Assembly: GCA_964021645.1 (NCBI GenBank)
Contig: CAXIAD010000007.1
Span: 1 to 63,328 of the forward strand
DNA: 63,328 nucleotides
Direction: 5' to 3'
Source: CANLDA01 sp964021645
Lineage (GTDB): Bacteria > Pseudomonadota > Alphaproteobacteria > Rhodobacterales > Rhodobacteraceae
Part shown: piece by piece, positions 51,243 to 60,294 of the stretch
Layout of the letters: each line of letters opens with the position of its first letter
Numbering within the stretch: position 1 is the stretch's first letter
Notes under the pieces: model-generated
Database searches by the model: none
Told to the model about the DNA's origin: nothing
What the model saw: the letters and a program-made list of their open reading frames with translations, nothing else
Made by a program: the position numbers and the translations under genes

Positions 51243-52532
51243 CTATAGCGCGGGGCCATACAGCCAATTGGGGAGGAAGGTTGCGATGCCCGGAAAGGCG
51301 ATCAAGATCAGTAACCCAACGATATAGGCCGCGATAAAGGGCAGAACGGCGACCGAGATACGTTCGATCGAAATACCCGATATACGCGCCGCGACCGTTA
51401 AGTTGGCTCCGAGTGGAGGTGTCAGGAAGCCAATCTCGCAGGTGATGACAGTAAAGATGCCAAACATCACAGGATCAACGCCAAGCGATAGTGCCAGTGG
51501 TAAAAAGACCGCGGTAAACAGCACGATCTGAGCCAGAGATTCCATGAATGTGCCGATGAAAATGTAAAAGACACCAATCAACATCAACACCAGAATCTTG
51601 TTCTCGGTAATCGAGGTAATGCCTTCTTGAACAGCGCTAGGCACATCGTAAAAGGCAGTGAGCTGGCCAAAGGCCAATGTGGGTGTGAGAAGGATCAAAA
51701 TACCGGTTAGGAGCGCGGTAAACCTTAGGGCATCAATGATCTTACGAACGGTAAGCTCGCGGTAGATGAAGAGACCGACGAACAGTGAATAGAAGACAGC
51801 AACGCCTGCCGCCTCGGTCGGGGTGAAGGCACCGCCATAGATGCCGCCTAGGATCAAAACAGGTGCGCCAATCGACCACTTGCCATCCCATGAGGCCTTG
51901 AGAAACGGGCCCCATGAAAACGGCGCACCATTGCCGCCATATCCGCGTCGGCGCGAAATAATATAGGTGGTGATCATCAAGAGAAGGGTCACCACAAAGC
52001 CGGGCAAAACGCCCGCAAGGAAAAGCCGCGGGATCGAGGTTTCGGAGACCAATCCATAGATGATCAACAAGTTAGAGGGCGGGATTAAACTGCCAAGTGC
52101 GCCAGCGCTTGCGGTGATCGCAGCGGCGAAAGGCACATCATACCCTTCGCGTTTCATGGCGGGGACGGTGACAGAGCCGATGGCCGCCGTCGTCGCCGGG
52201 CCTGAGCCTGAGAGTGCCGCAAAGAGCATGCAAGCAAAGACGGTTACCAGCCCCATTGAGCCGCGGTAGGCACCGACCAAATTGGTGGCAATCGCGATCA
52301 TTCGGTTTGCCATGCCGCCGACTTCCATCAGGCGCCCAGCCAAGACAAACAGCGGAATGGTGAGCAATGGGAATGGCGTTAGACTGCCGTATCCTGTCTG
52401 GGCCATCAGAGTATAGGGGATGTCAATGAGATAGAGCGCAATTGCAGTTGTCAGGCCAACAGAGACGTATAATGGAATGCCTGCCAGAGTGAAAACCACA
52501 AAGACAATGGCAAGGATCATGAGGGGGCTCAT
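51243..52532 (-). CDS. dctM: TRAP transporter large membrane subunit DctM
   Basis: A 429-residue integral membrane protein with about 12-13 hydrophobic segments, the sodium-dependent transport subunit of a tripartite periplasmic transporter. Characteristic stretches are GSLTPFPLLTIPLFVLAGRLMEVGGMANRMIAIATNLVGAYRGSMGLVTVFACMLFAALSGSGPATTAAIGSVTVPAM, GSLIPPSNLLIIYGL and CEIGFLTPPLGANLTVAARISG. ATGA overlap with dctQ shows coupling. Confidence 0.95.
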   Translation of the reverse strand: MSPLMILAIVFVVFTLAGIPLYVSVGLTTAIALYLIDIPYTLMAQTGYGSLTPFPLLTIPLFVLAGRLMEVGGMANRMIAIATNLVGAYRGSMGLVTVFACMLFAALSGSGPATTAAIGSVTVPAMKREGYDVPFAAAITASAGALGSLIPPSNLLIIYGLVSETSIPRLFLAGVLPGFVVTLLLMITTYIISRRRGYGGNGAPFSWGPFLKASWDGKWSIGAPVLILGGIYGGAFTPTEAAGVAVFYSLFVGLFIYRELTVRKIIDALRFTALLTGILILLTPTLAFGQLTAFYDVPSAVQEGITSITENKILVLMLIGVFYIFIGTFMESLAQIVLFTAVFLPLALSLGVDPVMFGIFTVITCEIGFLTPPLGANLTVAARISGISIERISVAVLPFIAAYIVGLLILIAFPGIATFLPNWLYGPAL

Positions 52533-53068
52533 AGGTGTGCTTCCACTTCGTCTAGCGGCGCATCGCCGGTTTCATCCAGCATGCCGGGTAATCCTTCGGC
52601 CCCATCGTTCCACCATTGCAGGTAGGTTTGGATCAGCCGCAAAAGCATAAGTGCATAGCCTATAACCAGAATGGATTGCGGGTAAAATTGATTGATGCCC
52701 AAGCTAGGGCTGAGCGTCGTGTATTTCCAAAGAACGCCCAGATATTCCCAGCAAACCTTGATCATGAACAAACAGAAGAAGGCCCAAAACCCGTCAGCGA
52801 TAAAGATCGTGATCCGCCCGATGCGGGTTGGTAAGGACTGTACCGCAACCAAAATTCGAATGTGAAACCGTTCTCGCACGCACAGGGATGCGCCAGTATA
52901 GACCGCCCAAACCATGGAAATTGAGGCGACTTCTTCGGTCCAATGCAAGGCCACCTCAAAGATGTAGCGTGCAAGCACTTGGGCAAAGACGCTGACCGCA
53001 ATCACAACGAGGCAACTACAACAGATTAACTCTTCAATGTGTCGCTCTAACCACTTCAGCGTTTTCAT
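52529..53068 (-). CDS. dctQ: TRAP transporter small membrane subunit DctQ
   Basis: A 179-residue protein with four hydrophobic segments (LICCSCLVVIAVSVFAQVLARYIF; ASISMVWAVYTGASLCV; ITIFIADGFWAFFCLFMIKVCWEYL; YPQSILVIGYALMLLRLI), the DctQ scaffold that holds DctM. The HWTEEVA motif after the first helix is the standard DctQ signature. Its start at 53068 lies after a terminator-like hairpin (53101-53128), so it gets less message than dctP. Confidence 0.92.
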   Translation of the reverse strand: MKTLKWLERHIEELICCSCLVVIAVSVFAQVLARYIFEVALHWTEEVASISMVWAVYTGASLCVRERFHIRILVAVQSLPTRIGRITIFIADGFWAFFCLFMIKVCWEYLGVLWKYTTLSPSLGINQFYPQSILVIGYALMLLRLIQTYLQWWNDGAEGLPGMLDETGDAPLDEVEAHL

Positions 53069-53100
53069 TGTAGATCCTCAAGTTTGTGAATTGGGCGTGA

Positions 53101-53128
53101 AAAAGGGGGCATCAATGCGCCCCCTTTT
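53101..53128 (-). terminator. Hairpin between dctP and dctQ (partial terminator)
   Basis: Arms AAAAGGGGGC and GCCCCCTTTT are perfect over 10 bp with an 8-nt loop; on the minus strand the stem ends in TTTT. It lies 9 bp after the dctP stop and 33 bp before the dctQ start. Such hairpins favour the binding protein over the membrane subunits. Confidence 0.75.
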
Positions 53129-53136
53129 AGTTTGAT

Positions 53137-54138
53137 TTATTGGTCAGCAGCAGCTTGGATTTGCTTTACCAAATTCACAAAATCATCGCCGCGTTTGGCC
53201 GCAAAGTCGTCTTGGACCATTTTGGCGGCTGCGATGAAGTCGGTCAGGTCGGGACGTGTCATTTTCATGCCGCCTTCGTTGGCCAACCAGTTACGCACTT
53301 CTTCGGTCTCGGTCAGCACCTGAGCGCGCATTTCGATACCTGCATCCCGTGCTGCGCGCAGAATTTGCTCACGCTGCTCGTCGTTGAGTTTTTTCATGAA
53401 CGCGTCTGAAGCGAAAAGCGGAGCCATTGCCACGAAATGCTCAAGGATGACAAGATGCGGTTCGAATTCGTAGAACTTCATATCCTTGATGAAGGATGTC
53501 CCGTTGTCACCACCGTCAACTGTCCCGGTTTGCAGGGCGGTCGGTGTTTCTGACCAGGCCAAAGGCACGGGATTGGCACCAAATGCCTCAAAGGTTGCGA
53601 GCATGACTTCGTTTTTTGGAACGCGGATTTTCAGGCCCTTCATGTCTGCCATGGTGTTGACCGGACGTACCGAGTTATAAAAATCGCGGTACAGCGCAGG
53701 GCCGAAAGACAGCAAGTGAACGCTGGTGTCTTCTTGCAGTTTCTTCTTCATGAAGGCACCAACGGGGCCGTCAACAACGCGCTGTAGATGCTCACCGTTC
53801 TGGAAGACATATGGCAGTACAGTCACATCCATCAGGGGCCAATGCGGTGACACGTTATTGCCGGTGATAAAGAACCCATCAACCGTACCCAGCTGCATGG
53901 CCTTGAACGCTTCGTCTTCGCTAGAAATCTGGTTACAGCAGCGCAGTTTTACGTCGATCGAACCACCGGTGTACTCCTCTGCTTTGGCCTCAAATATCTT
54001 GCCAAAGCGGCCATAAAGCGATTCTTCGGGCGCCCCGAAACCGACGTTCATTGTAAGGTCTGCCGCAACGGCACCTGAGGCTGAAACAGCCAAGGCGATC
54101 AAAGAGGTAGTGACAGATTTGAATCCGAAATTCTTCAT
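53137..54138 (-). CDS. dctP: TRAP transporter solute-binding protein DctP
   Basis: A periplasmic receptor of 333 residues with signal peptide (MKNFGFKSVTTSLIALAVSASGAVAAD). The family core has GRFGKIFEAKAEEYTGGSIDVKLRCCNQISSEDEAFKAMQLGTVDGFFITGNNVSPHWP, YRDFYNSVRPVNTMADMKGLKIRVPKNEVMLATFEAFGANPVPLAWSETPTALQTGTVDGGDN. The Arg in LKIRVP usually binds a carboxylate, so the ligand is probably an organic acid; given the downstream deacylase, an N-acyl amino acid is plausible. It is divergent from a LysR gene. Confidence 0.93.
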   Translation of the reverse strand: MKNFGFKSVTTSLIALAVSASGAVAADLTMNVGFGAPEESLYGRFGKIFEAKAEEYTGGSIDVKLRCCNQISSEDEAFKAMQLGTVDGFFITGNNVSPHWPLMDVTVLPYVFQNGEHLQRVVDGPVGAFMKKKLQEDTSVHLLSFGPALYRDFYNSVRPVNTMADMKGLKIRVPKNEVMLATFEAFGANPVPLAWSETPTALQTGTVDGGDNGTSFIKDMKFYEFEPHLVILEHFVAMAPLFASDAFMKKLNDEQREQILRAARDAGIEMRAQVLTETEEVRNWLANEGGMKMTRPDLTDFIAAAKMVQDDFAAKRGDDFVNLVKQIQAAADQ

Positions 54139-54201
54139 TTTATACTCCGTGTTGGGTTACGTTTTTCTTTGAGCTTGGCATATGCAATCCACCAAGTATA
54201 A

Positions 54202-54224
54202 TATCAAAATGGTCATCTTTGATA
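54202..54224. promoter_or_regulatory. Candidate LysR operator between dctP and its regulator
   Basis: TATCAAA (54202-54208) and TTTGATA (54218-54224) are perfect 7-bp arms with 9 bp between, positioned 14 bp upstream of the lysR start and ~64 bp upstream of dctP. The form fits a LysR-type recognition site controlling both genes. Confidence 0.55.
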
Positions 54225-54237
54225 ACATTCAGGCATC

Positions 54238-55152
54238 ATGAGCATTGATCTTCGCCATTTGCGATGTTTCGTTGCCGTAGCAGAAGAGTTGCATTTCAGG
54301 CGTGCGGCTGAACGGCTTGGCATCGCGCAACCCGCCCTAAGCCGGACGATTTTCAATCTTGAGAAAGAGCTGGGGGTCACGCTTTTCGAGCGGACAAATC
54401 GCATCATTGATATCACGACCACCGGCAAGACATTTCTTGAGGGGAGTTACCGTGTTTTGCACCGCATGGAGCGCACCGTTGAGAACACCCGGCGGGTTCA
54501 TCAAGGCAAGATCGGTTCATTGAGGATCGGGTATACCGACAATGCAATAAGTGGATGTGTGCCTGATATTTTAAAGAATTTTCAAGATCTGCAACCCGAT
54601 ATTGATTTGCAGCTTCATCACTGTGTGACTGCCGTTCAACTAAGGAACCTTGAGGATAAGGAACTGGACATCGGTTTTGTAACGGGGGCGATCAACCGCA
54701 AAAACTTTGAGACCCAATTGGTGCAGTCCGAAGAATTTGTCTGTGTTGTCTATAAGGGCCATCCTTTGGCGCATCGAAAGAGCATCCGGTTAAGCGAACT
54801 TGCCGAAGAGGACATCATTCATGGTACTTCGACCGATTGGGAGTATTTTTTCTCATACCTGATTCCGCTGTGTCGGAAATCGGGGTTCGAGCCCAAGATT
54901 GTCCAAGAGGGGCTGAACACCACGGCAATTCTGGGTCTGGTTTCCTGCGGGATGGGGATAACGATACTGACTGAATGTGTCCGCAATCTCATCGGGTCCA
55001 GCCTTGTGGTTATCCCCCTAGAGCAGACCCATGAGAGGCTTGAAACTGTGGCGATCTGGAAGACGGATAAGACAGACGGTGCAAAAAACCGCTTTGTGAA
55101 ATTCCTAGAGCTACAGGCGCAGACCATAGATGATGTTCACCTTCGGCGGTAG
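54238..55152 (+). CDS. LysR-family regulator of the TRAP/deacylase operon
   Basis: A 304-residue LysR protein with HTH SIDLRHLRCFVAVAEELHFRRAAERLGIAQPALSRTIFNLEKELGVTLFERTNR (a common CbbR/BenM-like form) and effector domain SLRIGYTDNAISGCVPDILKNFQDLQPDIDLQLHHC, LDIGFVTGAINRKNFETQLVQSEEFVCVVYKGHPLAHRKSIRL and GLVSCGMGITILTECVRNL. Divergent from dctPQM with a perfect dyad between them, it very probably controls that operon. The effector is unknown. Confidence 0.9.
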   Translation: MSIDLRHLRCFVAVAEELHFRRAAERLGIAQPALSRTIFNLEKELGVTLFERTNRIIDITTTGKTFLEGSYRVLHRMERTVENTRRVHQGKIGSLRIGYTDNAISGCVPDILKNFQDLQPDIDLQLHHCVTAVQLRNLEDKELDIGFVTGAINRKNFETQLVQSEEFVCVVYKGHPLAHRKSIRLSELAEEDIIHGTSTDWEYFFSYLIPLCRKSGFEPKIVQEGLNTTAILGLVSCGMGITILTECVRNLIGSSLVVIPLEQTHERLETVAIWKTDKTDGAKNRFVKFLELQAQTIDDVHLRR

Positions 55153-55284
55153 CAATGTGGGGCATCGTTTTACGACCATTTTAGGGTGCGTCTCGAGAGG
55201 GGCCGTGACCCAAGCAAACACTGGCAATTATTGGTGTCTTATCTGGCCAAAAAGCGTCCAATAGTGAGAGGGTTTTGTTTGAGT

Positions 55285-55318
55285 AAGGGTATCTGAAATC
55301 CTCCAGATACCCTTTTTT
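55285..55318 (+). terminator. Terminator after the LysR gene, between convergent genes
   Basis: Arms AAGGGTATCTG and CAGATACCCTT are perfect over 11 bp with an 8-nt loop and are followed by a T-run (55313-55318). It serves the plus strand; the LysR stop is ~130 bp upstream. Confidence 0.8.
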
Positions 55319-55329
55319 CTATGGCTATA

Positions 55330-56802
55330 TCATACGCTCATGCAGATGTATTTCATTTCCAGATAGTCCTCGATGCCGTGGTGGCTGCCCTCACGACCCA
55401 GGCCGGATTGCTTTACCCCGCCAAAAGGCGCGACCTCGGTTGAGATGATCCCGGTGTTCACGCCAACGATGCCATATTCCAGGGCCTCGGCGACCTTATA
55501 AACGCGGCTTAGATCCTTGGCGTAGAAATAGGAGGCAAGACCAAAAATTGTGTCATTGGCCATCGCGATCACCTCGTCCTCATCCTCGAATTTGAACAAG
55601 GGGGCCAAGGGACCAAAGGTCTCGTCCTTGCTGAACGACATGTCTTGGGTCGCGCCCGTTACGATGGTGGGCTGAAAGAATGTCCCGCCAAGATCGGATG
55701 GGGCACCGCCCAAAATAACCTTACCGCCTTTGCTGGTGGCGTCAGCGATATGTTCTTTTACCTTATCAACCGCATCCATATTGATGAGAGGGCCAAAGAG
55801 CGTGCCATCCTCAAGACCATCTCCGATTTTCATGGAGGCAACACGCGCGCGCAGTTTTTCGGCAAAGGCGTCATAGACACCCGCTTGCACATAGATGCGA
55901 TTGGCGCAGACACAGGTCTGGCCGTTGTTGCGGAATTTGCACAGGATCGCCCCTTCGACGGCGGCATCCAGATCGGCATCATCAAACACGATAAAGGGCG
56001 CGTTGCCGCCCAGCTCCATAGAGCATTTCATCACGGTATCGGCTGCCTGACGCATCAAGATGCGGCCCACCTCGGTTGAGCCGGTAAAGGTGAGTTTGCG
56101 CACGGCGTCGTTTTCGCAGAACTCTTTGCCGATTTCACTGGAGCGCGAGCTGGGCACCACATTGAACACACCGGCGGGGATGCCCGCGCGATCGGCCAAG
56201 ACCGCCAGCACAATCGCTGACAGCGGGGTTTCAGCGGCGGGGCGCGCAACAAAAGCACAACCTGCGGCAAGGGCAGGGCCTGCTTTGCGGGTGATCATCG
56301 CGTTGGGGAAATTCCACGGCGTGATAGAGGCGGCGACGCCGATGGGTTGTTTGATAACGGTGATGCGTTTATCGCGCTGGTGGCCCGGTATCGTTTCGCC
56401 GTATATGCGCTTTGCCTCTTCTGCAAAAAACTCGATGAAGGACGCGCCGTAACCGATTTCGCCCACGGCTTCAGCAAGGGGTTTGCCCATTTCTGCGGTC
56501 AGAATAATCGCCAAATCCTGTTGATTAGCCATCATCAGATCATACCATTTACGCAGCACATTGGCGCGCTCTTTGCCTGTCCATTTGGCCCATTCTTTTT
56601 GGGCGGTATTGGCTTGTGCAATGGCACCGGAAACCTGCGTGCGGGACACATCTGCAACCTGAGCGATGACATCGCCACGTGCAGGGTTGGTGACATCAAA
56701 GGTGCCGTCACCCTCCACAAACGCACCGCCAATATAGGCGCGGGTTTCTAGCAGGGTTGGATCGTTCAAAAGGGATTTCAGGTCAGTTGCAGAATCTAGC
56801 AT
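55330..56802 (-). CDS. gabD: NAD(P)-dependent succinate-semialdehyde dehydrogenase
   Basis: It oxidises succinic semialdehyde to succinate, the last step of 4-aminobutyrate breakdown. The 490-residue protein has PWNFPNAMITRKAGPALAAGCAFVARPAAETPLSA, LTFTGSTEVGRILM, MELGGNAPFIVFDDADLDAAVEGAILCKFRNNGQTCVCANRIYV with the catalytic cysteine, and ETFGPLAPLFKF. The CVCANR form is the one found in GabD. ATG 56802 is chosen over the upstream in-frame start at 56835. No gabT is adjacent. Confidence 0.93.
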   Translation of the reverse strand: MLDSATDLKSLLNDPTLLETRAYIGGAFVEGDGTFDVTNPARGDVIAQVADVSRTQVSGAIAQANTAQKEWAKWTGKERANVLRKWYDLMMANQQDLAIILTAEMGKPLAEAVGEIGYGASFIEFFAEEAKRIYGETIPGHQRDKRITVIKQPIGVAASITPWNFPNAMITRKAGPALAAGCAFVARPAAETPLSAIVLAVLADRAGIPAGVFNVVPSSRSSEIGKEFCENDAVRKLTFTGSTEVGRILMRQAADTVMKCSMELGGNAPFIVFDDADLDAAVEGAILCKFRNNGQTCVCANRIYVQAGVYDAFAEKLRARVASMKIGDGLEDGTLFGPLINMDAVDKVKEHIADATSKGGKVILGGAPSDLGGTFFQPTIVTGATQDMSFSKDETFGPLAPLFKFEDEDEVIAMANDTIFGLASYFYAKDLSRVYKVAEALEYGIVGVNTGIISTEVAPFGGVKQSGLGREGSHHGIEDYLEMKYICMSV

Positions 56803-56917
56803 TGGGGCCTCCGGGAATTTCGCTCGCGCATGCAAAGCATTTGGCGGTACTGTTGTCGAGTCTGGCGCATGAGTCCAGATTTGACCACTTGTTTTGTTAA
56901 ATAAATTGGGGCCGGGA

Positions 56918-57700
56918 ATGAACCTTGATGATGCATATGCGAACGGGGCCTATATTGCGGGTGCCGACGGGTTTGTTGCGATGTGGGCCGCGCGGGCACA
57001 GGCATTTCGCGATGAGACTGGGGGGCAGTTGGGCCTGCGCTATGGTGTCGGGGAGCGCGAGGTCTATGATCTGTTTCATCCGCGAGGCCCAGCAAAGGGT
57101 TTGATGGTTTTCGTGCATGGGGGATATTGGCAGGCCTTTGACGGATCCTATTGGTCGCATCTTGCGCGGGGGGCACGTGATCTGGGATGGGCGGTGGCCG
57201 TTCCGAGTTATACATTGGCCCCAGAGGCGAGGATTTCCGAGATTACAATGCAAATTGCGCGCGCGACCAGCGATGCTGCGACCAAGGTTGGGGGGCCAAT
57301 CGTATTGACGGGTCATTCGGCGGGCGGGCATCTGGCGGCGCGCATGGCGATGCCCGGCGTGTTGCCCGAGGATGTCGCAGCACGGCTGCAAAAAGTGGTC
57401 GCGATTTCGCCCGTGGCCGATTTGCGGCCCTTGTTGCAAACCTCGATGAAGGATGAGTTGCGATTGGATGCGCAAGAGGCCGATGCAGAAAGCCCCGTGT
57501 TGGCGGCCCCGCTTGATGTGGCGGTTACGGCATGGGTTGGCGGCGATGAGCGGCCGGCGTTTCTGGATCAGGCGCGGTGGTTGGCGCAGGCGTGGAACTG
57601 TGGGCATGTGATAGCAGCGGGGCGTCATCATTTTGATGTGATCGCCGCACTTGAGCAGGCGGAAAGTGCATTAACGCGTGAGGTGGTCGGCGCGCCCTAG
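56918..57700 (+). CDS. Alpha/beta hydrolase (HSL/arylformamidase-like)
   Basis: A 260-residue alpha/beta hydrolase. The oxyanion motif is VFVHGGYWQAFDGSYW, the nucleophile elbow is TGHSAGGHLAARM, and the general base is probably the His in GRHHFDVIAAL, with an acid in GGDERPAF. The HGGYW motif and the N-terminal NGAYIAGADGFVAMW-type start resemble kynurenine formamidase-like (KynB-type) hydrolases, but esterases share them. ATG 56918 is preceded by GGGGCCGGGA. It is divergent from gabD; no other tryptophan catabolic gene is in view. Confidence 0.85.
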   Translation: MNLDDAYANGAYIAGADGFVAMWAARAQAFRDETGGQLGLRYGVGEREVYDLFHPRGPAKGLMVFVHGGYWQAFDGSYWSHLARGARDLGWAVAVPSYTLAPEARISEITMQIARATSDAATKVGGPIVLTGHSAGGHLAARMAMPGVLPEDVAARLQKVVAISPVADLRPLLQTSMKDELRLDAQEADAESPVLAAPLDVAVTAWVGGDERPAFLDQARWLAQAWNCGHVIAAGRHHFDVIAALEQAESALTREVVGAP

Positions 57701-57724
57701 GTGTTTTGCCCATGATCCAGCTAT

Positions 57725-57743
57725 AGGTTTCGCGGCGAAACCT
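57725..57743. repeat. 19-bp palindrome, copy 3 of the AGGTTTCGC-N-GCGAAACCT family
   Basis: AGGTTTCGC and GCGAAACCT surround a central G. It lies between the convergent stops of the alpha/beta hydrolase (57700) and the S58 peptidase (57745), only 1 bp from the latter. Confidence 0.75.
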
Positions 57744-57744
57744 G

Positions 57745-58722
57745 TTAGCCGTCGGCGTAGCAGGGGAGGGTATCATTAGCCTGTGCCGTGGCATGATAAA
57801 CGCCACGCGCGATGGCACGCGCAAGGCAGGTTGCGGCCGCGTGGCCAATCATCAGCGGATCGGCCTGCGGATCCGCCAAGGGCTTGGACGCGGTAGCAAT
57901 ACCAAACACCAGATCGCCATCCATCGGGGTATGTGAGGGAACCAAGGCGCGCGCCATACCATCATGGGCCGCAGTTGCCATGCGGGTGCATTGGGCCTGT
58001 GTCAGATCGGCATCTGTGGCGACAATTGCGATGGTGGTGTTATGGGCCGAAAGTTTGGTTCGGGGCATGTCGGTTGGATAGCTATGCGCCACGCCATGGC
58101 CACCGAATTCATTGTGCATCTCCCATGGGGCGGCCCAAAAATTGTGGGTGCCGGGGACGGTGGCATCCCCCAAAGCATTCACTGCAACCAATGCGCCAAC
58201 GGTGTGGCCAGAGGGCAGCACGCAGGAAGCGGACCCTAGGCCACCCTTGAGCGAGGCAAGCGTGGCCCCGGTGCCCGCGCCCGATGTGCCAAGCGCAAAA
58301 ATCTCGGCGGTTGCGGCAAGGGCTTCTTGGCCGAGAGCGTAATAGGGGGAGCGGTCCCATGTTTTGTCGCCCCCGTTCAAGAGATCAAACAGGATGGCGG
58401 CGGGCACGATGGGCACGCGCTGATCCCCCACAGCAAAACCTCGCCCGGCAGCGCGCAAGGCATCCGCCACGCCCGAGGCCGCATCCAGCCCAAAGGCAGA
58501 GCCGCCCGCCAGAACCAACGCGTCAATTTGCTGGACGGTTTTATCCGGCGCAAGCAGATCGGATTCACGTGTCCCCGGTGCGCCGCCCATCACATGGATA
58601 CCAGCGGTAAAGGGGGCGTCGGCGGTCAGGACGGTCACGCCGGATTTCAAAGTGTGATCCGTGGCATTGCCCACGCGCAGACCTGCGATGTCAGTGATAA
58701 GGTTATGCGGGGCTGGGTGCAT
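57745..58722 (-). CDS. P1-family (S58, DmpA-type) aminopeptidase
   Basis: A 325-residue N-terminal-nucleophile-like enzyme of the DmpA/P1 family. Typical blocks are LITDIAGLRVGNATDHTLKSGVTVL, APGTRESDLLAPDKTVQQIDALVLAGGSAFGLDAASGV, GLGSASCVLPSGHTVGALVAVNALGDATVP and NTTIAIVATDADLTQAQCTRMATAAHDGMARAL. The expected self-cleavage site is before Thr229 in SAHNTTIAIVATD. Members cleave short peptides, amides or esters, often of beta-amino or D-amino acids. The adjacent region codes for creatinase on the other strand. Confidence 0.9.
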   Translation of the reverse strand: MHPAPHNLITDIAGLRVGNATDHTLKSGVTVLTADAPFTAGIHVMGGAPGTRESDLLAPDKTVQQIDALVLAGGSAFGLDAASGVADALRAAGRGFAVGDQRVPIVPAAILFDLLNGGDKTWDRSPYYALGQEALAATAEIFALGTSGAGTGATLASLKGGLGSASCVLPSGHTVGALVAVNALGDATVPGTHNFWAAPWEMHNEFGGHGVAHSYPTDMPRTKLSAHNTTIAIVATDADLTQAQCTRMATAAHDGMARALVPSHTPMDGDLVFGIATASKPLADPQADPLMIGHAAATCLARAIARGVYHATAQANDTLPCYADG

Positions 58723-59085
58723 GGGATGTCCTTTCGATTTAGGTGCAGAGTAGCTGGTCGCGGGCGGTATTCAAGCCGCGCGTTTGCGTGAAATTGCAGA
58801 GTCTCGCGGGGTAATTGGCGGTAATTGGGGGCGCAGCGTCGAAAAACTGCGTACGCGCCAAAAACGACGCAGCGGTGACGGGAACAAGCTTGCCTTGGGC
58901 ATTGGTATGGGGCAAAACGGGGCAGAGCAAATGGCGATGGCGTCGCCACGTTGCTGGGGTTTTGGCCACAGCTTCGCGCTTATTCAACCAGTCCTGAACG
59001 CCGGGACCTCTTTTGAACGCTGGCGCATCAAAAGGGGCCCTCGAAGCGAGTGCCGTTGGTGCGTCCTTGAACTGGAGGTCACAAA
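58723..59085. promoter_or_regulatory. Divergent intergenic region upstream of creatinase
   Basis: No convincing gene lies in these 363 bases; open frames exist on both strands, but they lack family features. The tandem GGTAATTGG at 58810-58818 and 58820-58828 (period 10 bp, same helix face) looks like a paired activator or repressor site. AACTGGAGGT directly precedes the creatinase start. Confidence 0.45.
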
Positions 59086-60294
59086 ATGACTGCACGTCCC
59101 GATTTCTATCGTTTCCACAATGGGCAAAAAGCGCCTTTGCAATTTGCAGAGAGCGAATATGAGGCCCGTGTCACTGGTCTGCGCAAGATCATGGCAGAGC
59201 GCGGCGTAACTGCTGCTGTTTTCACATCAATGCACAATATTTCCTACTATTCCGGATTCACCTATTGTGCCTTTGGCCGGCCCTATGGGTTGGTTGTTAC
59301 GCCGGAAGCCTGCGTGACGATCAGCGCGGGAATTGATGCCGGCCAGCCGTGGCGTCGCTGCTATGGCGACAACATCACCTATACCGATTGGCAGCGCGAT
59401 AACTACTGGCGCGCGATCCTGTCTGTGGCGGGTGAAGGCGCTGTTGTTGGTTATGAAAGTGACCACCTGAGCCTGATGCAAAAGGCCAAGATGGAAGCCT
59501 ATATGGCCCCATCAAGAATGGTTGATTTGTATGAAGCCACGATGATCCAGCGCATGCACAAAAGTGTTGCCGAGATCGAGATGATCCGTGCGGGTGCTGC
59601 GGTGGCGGACGTGGGTGGCTATGCGATCCGTGATGCGATCAAAGTAGGTGCGCGCGAGATTGATGTCGCCATGGCGGGGCGCAATGCGATGGAGCTGGAA
59701 ATCGCCAAGCGGTTCCCGGATGCAGAATATCGCGACAGCTGGGTTTGGTTTCAGTCGGGCATCAACACCGATGGCGCGCATAACCCGGTCACAGCGCGCG
59801 AGTTGCAGCGTGGGGACATCCTGTCGTTGAATACATTCCCGATGATTTCTGGCTATTACACCGCGCTGGAGCGCACGCTGTTTGTTGGCGAAGTAGACGC
59901 GGATAGCCTGCGGTATTGGGAGGCCAATGTTGGCGCGCATGAATTGGGGATCAGCCTGCTGCAACCCGGTGCAAGCTGTGCTGAGGTGACCCATCAGATC
60001 AACGCGTTTTTTGAAGAGCGTGACATGCTTCAATACCGCACATTTGGGTATGGGCATTCGTTTGGTGTGTTGAGCCATTATTATGGTCGTGAGGCCGGGC
60101 TTGAGCTGCGCGAAGACATCGATACGGTGCTAGAGCCGGGCATGGTGATTTCGATGGAACCCATGCTGACGATTGCGGATGGGCTACCGGGGGCTGGCGG
60201 ATATCGCGAGCATGATATTCTGGTCATCAATGAAGATGGCAACGAGAACATCACCGGATACCCCTATGGGCCTGAGTTCAACGTGGTTGGATAA
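59086..60294 (+). CDS. Creatinase (creatine amidinohydrolase)
   Basis: A member of the M24 'pita-bread' fold that hydrolyses creatine to sarcosine and urea without metal. At 402 residues it equals the Pseudomonas enzyme (~403). Residues known for that family are all present at nearly identical numbers: Phe63 and Arg65 (CAFGRPYGL), His232 (NTDGAHNPVT), Tyr258 and Glu262 (SGYYTALER), Arg335 (HYYGREAGLELREDIDTVLEPGM) and Glu358 (VISMEPM). The metal ligands of true M24 aminopeptidases are absent, as expected. GGAGGT precedes ATG 59086. Close to an AGAT homologue; activity on guanidinoacetate is an open question. Confidence 0.9.
   Translation: MTARPDFYRFHNGQKAPLQFAESEYEARVTGLRKIMAERGVTAAVFTSMHNISYYSGFTYCAFGRPYGLVVTPEACVTISAGIDAGQPWRRCYGDNITYTDWQRDNYWRAILSVAGEGAVVGYESDHLSLMQKAKMEAYMAPSRMVDLYEATMIQRMHKSVAEIEMIRAGAAVADVGGYAIRDAIKVGAREIDVAMAGRNAMELEIAKRFPDAEYRDSWVWFQSGINTDGAHNPVTARELQRGDILSLNTFPMISGYYTALERTLFVGEVDADSLRYWEANVGAHELGISLLQPGASCAEVTHQINAFFEERDMLQYRTFGYGHSFGVLSHYYGREAGLELREDIDTVLEPGMVISMEPMLTIADGLPGAGGYREHDILVINEDGNENITGYPYGPEFNVVG

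Noticed and set aside
58739..59095. 118-codon open frame on the minus strand, and a 101-codon one on the plus strand at 58784-59089
   Set aside because: Both lie in the creatinase upstream region, show no domain or hydrophobic pattern, and the minus one would run into the creatinase start region. They are probably chance frames.
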